Source of the DNA: Endozoicomonas sp. 4G
Lineage (GTDB): Bacteria; Pseudomonadota; Gammaproteobacteria; Pseudomonadales; Endozoicomonadaceae
NCBI RefSeq assembly: GCF_023822025.1
Contig: NZ_CP082909.1
Coordinates: forward strand, 4,942,001 to 5,006,000
Direction of reading: 5' to 3'
Length of the DNA stretch: 64,000 nt
Positions 17,294 to 25,025 of this stretch are shown piece after piece. Numbering within the stretch: the first letter of the stretch is position 1; each line of letters begins with the position of its first letter. Made by a program: the position numbers and the translations under genes. The notes beneath the pieces were generated by a model, which was not told the DNA's origin, made no database searches, and saw only the letters and a program-made list of their open reading frames with translations.

Positions 17294-19593
17294 GCGACGA
17301 AAAGATGGCTGTGAACGCAGATCTGAAAGAGCATCGTCGTGTTCCAGCGATCTGGCTGCTGCCGGTGATTGCCCTGATGATCGTTTCCTTTCTGGTCTGG
17401 AGAACCCTTTATCACACGGGTCTGGAAGTTCACGTTCATTTTGACAATGCCAAGGGCATGAAAGCAGGCAAAACCGAAGTCAGGTACAACGGCCTGGCGG
17501 TTGGAAAAGTGACCCGAATGACCATGACAGAAGACCTGAAAGGTGTCGATGTCGAGCTGGAAATGGATCGGCAGATGAAGCCGTATCTCAGGGAATACAG
17601 TCAGTTCTGGCTGGTTCAGCCTCAGCTTTCTGTAGCCGGCGTGTCCGGTCTGGAAACGCTGGTCTCTGGCAACTACATCGCCTTCAGGCCCTCTGGGAGG
17701 GGTGAGACAAAGCGGTCATTTTCGGCGCTAGAATCGCCACCCGCCCCAGGCGTTCGAGAAGGAGGGCTGAGCCTGATACTTCAGGCTGATGAGTTATCTT
17801 CTGTGCAGGAGGGAAGTCCGGTCTATTATCGCCGTCTGAAGATTGGCGAAGTGACTCGCTACGCACTCTCGCAGGATGACGAAAGGGTTGATATTCATGT
17901 GTACATCAAGCCGACATTCAGCCATCTGGTAAGAAAAAATACCCGCTTCTGGAATGCAGGGGGGGTGGATATCTCCGGGAGTCTGACCCATCTGAAAGTA
18001 AGAACCCAGTCTTTGACTTCCATGATTCAGGGCGGTGTGGCTCTTTATACCCCGGATTGGGAAGAACAAGAGCCGGAGGCTGCCAACGGCACCCGCTTTC
18101 CTTTGTATAACGATTATGATGCCGCAGAAGCGGGCATCAGTATTGCCATTGAATTCCCTCTGGATGTTGCCCTTGGACAGGAGAAATCAAAAATACTTTT
18201 CCACGGTATGGAAGTGGGTGTTATCAAAGATGCCTCGTTTAATGAGGATTACTCAGCCATTATCGCCGAGGCCGTTATTCGCCCTGAAGCCAGACATATT
18301 CTGGTCAAAGGTGCCCGTTTCTGGATGGTGGCACCACAAATCAACCTGAAAGGCATCACGGGTCTGGAAACCCTGTTGGCTGGCCGTTATATCGCTATGG
18401 ATGTCAGTCAGGTTGATATGAAAAAAGCGGAGCCGGAAACGAAATTCATCGGTCTGGCCAGCAAGCCTCCGGCATCGCCTTCCTCTCCGGGCCTGCACCT
18501 TGAACTCAGGGCTGACTCTCTTGAGGGTCTGAGCCAGGGTAGCCCTGTCCTCTATAGAAAAATGCCCGTCGGGCAGGTGGAGTCCTACACACTTGGGAAG
18601 GATGGGGTCGTGGTCAAAATATTGATCATGCCCAAATATCAACACCTTGTGAATAAAAGCACGCTTTTCTGGAATATCAGCGGTGTCACCCTGGAGGGTG
18701 GATTGCAGGGGTTCAAGGTCAGGACAGGCACACTCAATTCCATGCTTTCAGGAGGCATTGCCTTTAAAACCCCCAACCCTGATGCCGCCAGAGTAGCCAA
18801 CAAAACCCGGTTTGTTTTATATGACGATATGAGCCGGGCAAGCGAAACAGGCCAGGTGATAGACATTCAGTTTGAATCTGCGGACGGTCTGCAGGTAGGT
18901 ACACGGCTGAAGTACAAAGGTCTGGAGATGGGAAGAGTGACAGAACTGAATCTGGATGAGACTAAAAAAGCCATCCTGGCCCGTGTGTTACTTAACGAAG
19001 GCGCTGATTGGCTGGCTCGCACGGGTTCCAGATTCTGGCTGGTTAAACCCAGGCTGGGCCTGACCAACACGGCGCACCTGGAAACGCTGTTGACAGGTCT
19101 TTATATCGGCGTGTCACCGGCACGCTCTGAAACCGCTGCTAAACGTGTTGCTTTTGTCGCAAACCCGAGGGCACCTGATGACCAGCCTCGCGCCGGCGGC
19201 CTTCGTATTCAGTTAGTCAGCACTCAATTGGGCTCCATTAAACCGGGCAATCCTGTTTATTACCGAGAAATACCGGTAGGCGTGGTCACCGGATTCAAGT
19301 TAGGTAATCCCGCCGACAAGGTTATTATTTTTCTGAACATCGAAGATCACTATGCGCCGCTGGTCACTGACAAAAGCCGGTTCTGGAATGCCAGTGGGGT
19401 CGATTTCCAGTTTGGTTTATTCAGTGGTGCCAGGCTTCGAACAGAGTCTCTCGAAGCGATTCTGGCAGGTGGTATCGCGTTTGCGACGCCAGAGCAGGGA
19501 GATCCGGTGACTCCGGAAACTTCGTTCGAACTGGCCGACGAACCGAAACCTGAATGGCTGAAGTGGACTCCGGGTATCCTGCACCCCGAATAG
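17290..19593 (+). CDS. LetB/PqiB-like MCE protein with six MCE domains
   Basis: A 767-residue protein from GTG 17290, which overlaps the previous stop and has AAGGAG 7 bases upstream. A single N-terminal membrane anchor (IWLLPVIALMIVSFLVW) is followed by six MCE modules, recognisable by repeats such as AKGMKAGKTEVRYNGLAVGK, LSSVQEGSPVYYRRLKIGEV, LEGLSQGSPVLYRKMPVGQV and LGSIKPGNPVYYREIPVGVV. E. coli PqiB has three MCE domains and LetB seven, so this is closest to LetB with one ring fewer. Such proteins form a stacked hexameric tunnel across the periplasm for lipid transport, working with LetA (the two genes upstream). Confidence 0.88.
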   Translation: MSDEKMAVNADLKEHRRVPAIWLLPVIALMIVSFLVWRTLYHTGLEVHVHFDNAKGMKAGKTEVRYNGLAVGKVTRMTMTEDLKGVDVELEMDRQMKPYLREYSQFWLVQPQLSVAGVSGLETLVSGNYIAFRPSGRGETKRSFSALESPPAPGVREGGLSLILQADELSSVQEGSPVYYRRLKIGEVTRYALSQDDERVDIHVYIKPTFSHLVRKNTRFWNAGGVDISGSLTHLKVRTQSLTSMIQGGVALYTPDWEEQEPEAANGTRFPLYNDYDAAEAGISIAIEFPLDVALGQEKSKILFHGMEVGVIKDASFNEDYSAIIAEAVIRPEARHILVKGARFWMVAPQINLKGITGLETLLAGRYIAMDVSQVDMKKAEPETKFIGLASKPPASPSSPGLHLELRADSLEGLSQGSPVLYRKMPVGQVESYTLGKDGVVVKILIMPKYQHLVNKSTLFWNISGVTLEGGLQGFKVRTGTLNSMLSGGIAFKTPNPDAARVANKTRFVLYDDMSRASETGQVIDIQFESADGLQVGTRLKYKGLEMGRVTELNLDETKKAILARVLLNEGADWLARTGSRFWLVKPRLGLTNTAHLETLLTGLYIGVSPARSETAAKRVAFVANPRAPDDQPRAGGLRIQLVSTQLGSIKPGNPVYYREIPVGVVTGFKLGNPADKVIIFLNIEDHYAPLVTDKSRFWNASGVDFQFGLFSGARLRTESLEAILAGGIAFATPEQGDPVTPETSFELADEPKPEWLKWTPGILHPE

Positions 19594-19606
19594 CGGCTCC
19601 GTTAAC

Positions 19607-20701
19607 TCAGACAACCTCTTTACTGGCTGAGTGCTGATATGAAAGGGGAACCCGGTTTATATTACAAAACAGCTGATAGGGAATAGTACCGGCATACCTT
19701 GCAACCTCAACCACTGGCAGGTCTTTGCCCCAGAGCAACACAGGATCGCCCACTTTCACATCAGCCATTTCTGACAGATCGACCGTTAACATATCCATGG
19801 AGACTCGACCTGTCAGTGGCACTGACTGACCGTTGACGAGCACAGGTGTGCCATTCGGAGCCAGGGGATAGCCATCAGCGTAACCCATGGCTATGACACC
19901 CAAACGAGTGGTCTTGTTGGTCACCGCTGTACCGGCATAACCGACCGGACTGCCAGCGGGCACTTCCTTGATATTGATAATGGCGGAATGGAGTGCCATC
20001 ACCGGCCTGAGCCTGGCTTCAATGTCATGGCAGTGATCAAAAGGAGAGGCTCCGTAAAGCATCAGTCCGGGCCGGCTCCAGTCTGCTCTGGCACTGGCGC
20101 AATGAATAAGACCGGCTGAATTGGCAATACTTCTTTCACCCGGTAATCCCAGCGTATGCTGCTCAAAGACTTCAAGCTGCTGCCGGGTGTAACCCGTGTC
20201 CGTTTGGTCGGCACAGGACAGGTGAGTCATCAGGAGAATCTCGCTGACCCAGGGCAGTTGCTCAAGTCTTGTCCAGGCCTCGCGATAGTGACCGGGAAGA
20301 ATGCCCACCCTGTGCATACCAGAGTCCATTTTCAGCCAGACCCTGATGGGCTTCTCCAGCGGGGTCTGTTCAAGTTGTTTTATCTGTTCCGGATTGTGTA
20401 CAACGATATCAAGGCTTTCTGAGGCAACGTCTATGAGTTCGGACTGATCGAAAAAACCTTCGAGAATAAGCAGGCGGTTGCTGATGCCGGCGGCCCTGAG
20501 TTCCAGCGCTTCTTCAATGCAGGCCACTGCAAATCCGTCGGCTTCCTCTGACAGGGACCGTGCACAAGGAATGGCACCATGACCGTAGGCGTCGGCTTTG
20601 ACAACCGCCAGGGCTTTGCCCTTGCCTGACAGTGATTTAGCCAGTCGATAATTATGTTTGAGAGCGTCAAGATGAATGACGGCCCTGGCCGGACGACTCA
20701 T
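19607..20701 (-). CDS. alr: Alanine racemase
   Basis: A 364-residue PLP enzyme of fold type III that interconverts L- and D-alanine for peptidoglycan. The N-terminal motif AVVKADAYGHG carries the PLP lysine (about residue 34), and the second-base region VGYAGTAVTNKTTRLGVIAMGYADGYP is intact, as is GRVSMDMLTVDLS. It is convergent with the MCE gene (13-base gap). The 246-base space upstream (20702-20947), shared with the divergent propeller gene, is AT-rich and holds both promoters; no gene is seen there. Confidence 0.95.
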   Translation of the reverse strand: MSRPARAVIHLDALKHNYRLAKSLSGKGKALAVVKADAYGHGAIPCARSLSEEADGFAVACIEEALELRAAGISNRLLILEGFFDQSELIDVASESLDIVVHNPEQIKQLEQTPLEKPIRVWLKMDSGMHRVGILPGHYREAWTRLEQLPWVSEILLMTHLSCADQTDTGYTRQQLEVFEQHTLGLPGERSIANSAGLIHCASARADWSRPGLMLYGASPFDHCHDIEARLRPVMALHSAIINIKEVPAGSPVGYAGTAVTNKTTRLGVIAMGYADGYPLAPNGTPVLVNGQSVPLTGRVSMDMLTVDLSEMADVKVGDPVLLWGKDLPVVEVARYAGTIPYQLFCNINRVPLSYQHSASKEVV

Positions 20702-20947
20702 AGTTGCCGCATTTCCCCCGAGTCAAATCAAACAGCCATGAGCCGAAAATGCCGCTCATGCTGAAGTCTCAATGCTATCAATTAATAAGCTATTGCTCTT
20801 TAAGTGTTTTTATTAATTCTATTAGTGACTAAATAATACCCCGTATAGCTAAATCTCCCTACATTTTGTTTCTTATTGTTCTAAGCAGGTCGCGGTCATT
20901 TGTATCTAAACTGTCTCTCCACATGAACAATCACAAGTGGGCGTAAT

Positions 20948-21811
20948 ATGGTTTTTCTTGAAGACCTGGAGCATCCTGAGTCAGCTTTGATATTAAACGA
21001 CGGAAGTATAATTATTTCAGAGGCCGGCAAGGAGAGAGGTTGTCTGATTCGGGTTTCGGCCTCAGGAAAAAAACGCCATATTTTTGCCCGACTCGACAGA
21101 CCCGGCGGTCTGTTGCAGAACCCTTATGATGGCAGTATCTGGGTTACCGAAACCCGTCAATCATCAGTGCTCAGGCTCAATTCTGATGGCTCGCTGGCCG
21201 AGCGTTTTTCCGGCGACAGTGACACTCCCTTGCTTTGGCCCAATGGTATGACTCTGGGGCCTGATGGGGCTATTTATCTGACGGACTCTGGTATCCGTGT
21301 CACTGACCTGATCACGGCAGGAAGGGCTAATCCGGACATCTGGGAAGGGCCAATGCAGGGAAAGTTGTTTCGACTCGATCCCATCAGCAAACAACTGGAT
21401 TGTCTTGATGACGGATTTCGTTTTGCCAGTGGTATTGCCTTTGCTCCGGATGGAAAACTCTATATCAGTGAGTCAGTAACAGGGAATATTTATCGTTACC
21501 CGTTTACTGACCGATTGGAGGTTGCCAGCCGGGAACGGTTTGTAACGGTCACCGATGCTGCTGGCCCATGCCGGGTGGCAGGACCCGATGGCATCACCTT
21601 TGACACGGAGGGTAACCTTTACGTTGCCATGTTTGGTCAGGGTCATGTGGCCACCGTCACTGCCAATGGCGACATTCAGCGAACGATTGTGACCCGGGGC
21701 TCATGTCCTATGGATGTTATTTTTGGCGGCAAGGACAACAACAGACTTTATATCACTGAGTATCAGCGGGGCAGGGTTGAAATGGTTGAGGTGTCTGCAA
21801 GTATTCGGTGA
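20948..21811 (+). CDS. SMP-30/gluconolactonase-like beta-propeller protein
   Basis: A 287-residue protein with repeated propeller blades: NPYDGSIWVTETRQSSVLRL, GPDGAIYLTDSG, APDGKLYISESVTGNIYRY and GPDGITFDTEGNLYVAMFG. This is the SMP-30/gluconolactonase/strictosidine-synthase-like fold, usually calcium-dependent lactone hydrolases. No signal peptide, so probably cytoplasmic. Substrate unknown. It ends 108 bases before the toxin-like gene on the same strand. Confidence 0.75.
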   Translation: MVFLEDLEHPESALILNDGSIIISEAGKERGCLIRVSASGKKRHIFARLDRPGGLLQNPYDGSIWVTETRQSSVLRLNSDGSLAERFSGDSDTPLLWPNGMTLGPDGAIYLTDSGIRVTDLITAGRANPDIWEGPMQGKLFRLDPISKQLDCLDDGFRFASGIAFAPDGKLYISESVTGNIYRYPFTDRLEVASRERFVTVTDAAGPCRVAGPDGITFDTEGNLYVAMFGQGHVATVTANGDIQRTIVTRGSCPMDVIFGGKDNNRLYITEYQRGRVEMVEVSASIR

Positions 21812-21919
21812 ACACACAACACAACATTGTTCCTCTGCCGGATGAAAGACCTTGGCATTCGGCAACTCTTCCCGAGAAACTCGTCTATCCTTGTGCTTTT
21901 GCCGAATTCGTAGCCGGAT

Positions 21920-24142
21920 ATGCGCTGTACGGAGTTGCTGGCCAGACTTTTATTCGCCCTTCTGCTGGTGACTTCCGGCAACGCCGTGCCTGATGATGTT
22001 GGTACCGGAGAGTCTGTCGCTTATCTCAAAACCCTCCTTATACGGAGCCTGGACGACGAAGAGGCGTTTTCCCGTCATGCCATTCACTACCTGGCGCTGA
22101 CCGGTCAGGAGTCCATACCTTTCGTGGACAATCTTGCTGGCAATTATCCTTTAGTCTGGCTGAACCTGATTCAGCAGTTCCAGCAGTTTCTGCCAGACTG
22201 TCCTGAAGCACTCTCCTTGCTGGACTCAATTCTGAACTTTTTTATCAGAGAGTCGTCGTTTGTCGTGCATTGGGAAAGGCAATGGAAAGACTGGCAACAA
22301 AAGCTGGAAGAACAGCCGGACAAATTTTTATTGCACTGGCTTGTCAGGGAGTGGTTGCGACTTGTTCCCGGAGGTGGTCACTGGAAAGCAGAACAGTTCT
22401 GGCAATCGTGGCTAACGGGGCAGACAATAACACCTGAGATGGAGCAGCTTGGGCAACTGCATTATCCAGCCCCCTGCCGAAATACGCCAAAACCGGATGA
22501 AGGCACTTTCGGATTACCCGGTGCGAGCGCCCATCTCCTCCATGACCGGGGTGGAGGCCCTGATGTGGTGATTCGTCCGGGTGGTTCAACACCCTATCAT
22601 CCTAACCGTCAAAAGTTGGAGCATGCTGCCCGGTTTCATCATTTTGCTGCCAGTCATCCTTCACGTCGTAGCAATGCTCACACCGCCCGGAACCAGGTAC
22701 AGGAAAATTCGCTACAAAAGTCCTTTGATGATCAACAGGCACAGATTCAGCAACGTTTAAACAACCAGCCTCTGTCAGCGGAAAACTGGCAGGCCATGAT
22801 TAGCCTGTTGAAATCGGGATTGCCCAAAGCGTCCAACCCGGAAGAGGTCGAGCAGTCCATCAGGCACCATGAGAACCAGCTTGTCAGAGTGAAAACCCAT
22901 CATGGCATTATGGCGCGTTTCAATACGGAACCGCTTCAGGCCAGGAAAGACCATATTGCCTTTTTGGAGAACGAAGGCGGTTACCTTTTTTCCGAAGCAA
23001 GGCAGCAACATGATATAGAAGCGGCGCAGTGGGAAATTCGCAGCCTTGAGACCTTTGAGGCCATGTCACAGAACCGGCAACAGATGACCATGGTTGAATA
23101 CCGTCACTGGCTGGAACATAACATGGCTGAATTCACGGGTCTGCGCCATCATCCGCAACTGACCGCCCCGATACAGTGGGAGCAGCAAGGGGTGCAGCTC
23201 AGTGGCAGGGTTTGCCACAGGAAAGCCGGGTGCTTCAAAAAAACCTGGCTTTCAGGCATCACAGCCCTGAGCGAAGCAGATAACCCTGGCGCACTCCAGA
23301 ACCAGAATGCGCTGATGGTGCTTTTGGATGGTATTGCCGATTTGGAAAAACTTCGTCGGCAGACGCTAGCAGATATTCAGGCTCAGCAGCAACAGACACC
23401 GGATGAAAACCTGCTGTTCACTGCCCTGGAAACCCTTGGTCGGGGTGAAGACCCGCTGACCCAGGGTATTGAGCAGGCAACGGAAAGTATGGTCAGAGTC
23501 TCTTACCAGCACTTTCCAGAAGGAACTGAACGGGTTCTTCATGCTCTAAGTCGTGTCGATAGCGCCATGGATGCCGTGGTGGAGTTTATCGACGACAGCA
23601 CTGGCAACCGGGTCAGTGCCGTCTGGCAACAACTGGACGAAATCACTCAGGCTCGTATACTGGGAGCCGGGAAGGTGCTTTCGGTGCTGGTGCCGGTTGC
23701 CAAAGTGAGGGCTTTGGCTGAGCTGGCCAGAGTACCGTCACCTGCGCTGAAGAAAGATGGCTGGCATCCGGACAGTGTGGAGGCTCGGCATAAGGAATGG
23801 CAGGAGTTTTATTCTCCAGATAGGAGAATACCAGGAGCTTCAGAGTTTGAAGCATCACTATTTCGAATGTCTTCCGGAGAAAGGGTTGCTCATATTAAAG
23901 TTACTCTTAAAGTGGTTGCACAGAACTACGGCTGGGTGAAAGACAATAAGATCAGTAAAATGAATGATCGAGACGTTTACAAAGGAAACGATGGCTTTTT
24001 GTATTCCATTGATAGTCAGCATGGTAGGTTTGAAAAAAATGATCCAAAAAGCGGTAAACATATAGATGAGGTTGATATTGACTTAAATCCTGTTGAGAAA
24101 AAATATGACAGCTCAGGACAGCATGATCTGAAGGTTAAGTAA
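21920..24142 (+). CDS. Exported polymorphic toxin with C-terminal colicin E3-type rRNase domain
   Basis: A 740-residue protein. The N-terminus is a plausible Sec signal peptide (MRCTELLARLLFALLLVTSG); residues about 30-620 are mostly helical, Gln/His-rich and match nothing I know. The last ~80 residues resemble the cytotoxic domain of colicin E3: DSQHGRFE aligns with DSQHGELE of colicin E3, so Asp698, His701 and Glu705 match its catalytic Asp, His and Glu. That domain cuts 16S rRNA near A1493 and stops translation. The stop overlaps the start of the next gene (TAATG), as for an immunity gene. The toxin tip and the following gene are visibly more AT-rich than the body, a sign of tip exchange. 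No SD site is obvious at the start. How it is delivered is not evident. Confidence 0.72.
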   Translation: MRCTELLARLLFALLLVTSGNAVPDDVGTGESVAYLKTLLIRSLDDEEAFSRHAIHYLALTGQESIPFVDNLAGNYPLVWLNLIQQFQQFLPDCPEALSLLDSILNFFIRESSFVVHWERQWKDWQQKLEEQPDKFLLHWLVREWLRLVPGGGHWKAEQFWQSWLTGQTITPEMEQLGQLHYPAPCRNTPKPDEGTFGLPGASAHLLHDRGGGPDVVIRPGGSTPYHPNRQKLEHAARFHHFAASHPSRRSNAHTARNQVQENSLQKSFDDQQAQIQQRLNNQPLSAENWQAMISLLKSGLPKASNPEEVEQSIRHHENQLVRVKTHHGIMARFNTEPLQARKDHIAFLENEGGYLFSEARQQHDIEAAQWEIRSLETFEAMSQNRQQMTMVEYRHWLEHNMAEFTGLRHHPQLTAPIQWEQQGVQLSGRVCHRKAGCFKKTWLSGITALSEADNPGALQNQNALMVLLDGIADLEKLRRQTLADIQAQQQQTPDENLLFTALETLGRGEDPLTQGIEQATESMVRVSYQHFPEGTERVLHALSRVDSAMDAVVEFIDDSTGNRVSAVWQQLDEITQARILGAGKVLSVLVPVAKVRALAELARVPSPALKKDGWHPDSVEARHKEWQEFYSPDRRIPGASEFEASLFRMSSGERVAHIKVTLKVVAQNYGWVKDNKISKMNDRDVYKGNDGFLYSIDSQHGRFEKNDPKSGKHIDEVDIDLNPVEKKYDSSGQHDLKVK

Positions 24143-24477
24143 TGAAATGGATGAAACTTGTTGATTGTAATATGGATTGGTTTTCACATGGCACTGTTTT
24201 CAGAGTACCAGGAAAATATCCATATGAAAATCTAGTCGACTTTATGGTTTATGACCCAGCCATGATAGACAGAGGGCAAGGGTTGATGGTTAGTTCCGGA
24301 TATAAGGCAGGTCTGATTTTAGTCTTACTACCAAAAGAATCATCAATTAAAGACAGCCTTTACAGGCGCTCTATAGAGAAGAACTGGCTTATCGAGAACT
24401 GGTCCCAATGGGTATACCCTGAATGTCCTGTATCAGAGGTTTACGTATCTGAAGGTTATAAAGCCGATCCTTTATAA
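24142..24477 (+). CDS. Probable immunity protein (Imm45-like) for the E3-type toxin
   Basis: A 111-residue acidic, Trp-rich cytoplasmic protein with no signal peptide. Landmarks are DFMVYDPAMIDRGQGLMVSS, GYKAGLILVLLPKES and WSQWVYP. The segment around GQGLMVSSGYKAG recalls the Imm45 family of polymorphic-toxin immunity proteins; I give that name from memory of the motif only. It starts on the last base of the toxin stop codon, so production is coupled, and its base composition matches the toxin tip. It should bind and neutralise the nuclease domain. Confidence 0.65.
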   Translation: MKWMKLVDCNMDWFSHGTVFRVPGKYPYENLVDFMVYDPAMIDRGQGLMVSSGYKAGLILVLLPKESSIKDSLYRRSIEKNWLIENWSQWVYPECPVSEVYVSEGYKADPL

Positions 24478-24481
24478 ATTG

Positions 24482-24940
24482 CTATGGCGGATCATGCCCC
24501 CGCATCACCTCCAACCTTTCCTCACCCATCTCCCAAGGCAACCACTCGGATAAATCATCCGGCGGCTGTCGGTTATTATCGGCACAGGCCTGAAGGTAAC
24601 CGCTCAGCCAGGTGTGAAGATTGATACCCCAGAGATTCAGCGTCACGAAAATAGAAAACAGCCAGGCAGTCAGCTGACCACTCCACTCACTGCCTGCACC
24701 ATAATAGTTCTTGCGCCCCACAACAGGGTTGTGTAATGCTCGCTCGGCGGCATTATTATCCAGTGGAATACCCGGATCATCCACAAACCGGGTCAGATCT
24801 TCCCAGTGCCGCTGAAGACTCTTGAGGACTTTCGTGGGTTTCTTCCTTAACCGTGGGCGGGGCAGTAGTGAGAACGGCAGACTGGGACATGCCAGAGCTG
24901 TAGTAGACAATGGCTGAATATCCGTGTGTTCACCGAACAC
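24482..24940 (-). pseudogene. IS66-family transposase remnant (C-terminal part)
   Basis: The open frame ends with the IS66 transposase C-terminus: FVDDPGIPLDNNAAERALHN, VVGRKNYYGAGSEWSG, and a helical tail. The Glu of AAERA is the last acidic residue of the DDE triad. Only about 125 of the usual 500 or so residues remain; the first ~30 residues of the frame look unrelated, so the break lies near 24840-24860. The N-terminal DDE residues and the tnpB/tnpC partners are missing. It abuts the immunity gene (5 bases away), suggesting an IS66 insertion or recombination event shaped this end of the toxin locus. Confidence 0.85.
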
Positions 24941-25025
24941 TTACAAGTGTCTAACGAGGGTTTTACTGTTAACTAAAACGAGAGTACAACACTCTGAAAC
25001 AGAGTCCTCTCGAAAACGTCAAAGC

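Noticed and set aside
21808-21993. 61-codon frame between the propeller gene and the toxin gene
   Set aside because: It has a GTG start inside the propeller stop and no RBS, overlaps the toxin signal peptide and shows no family feature.
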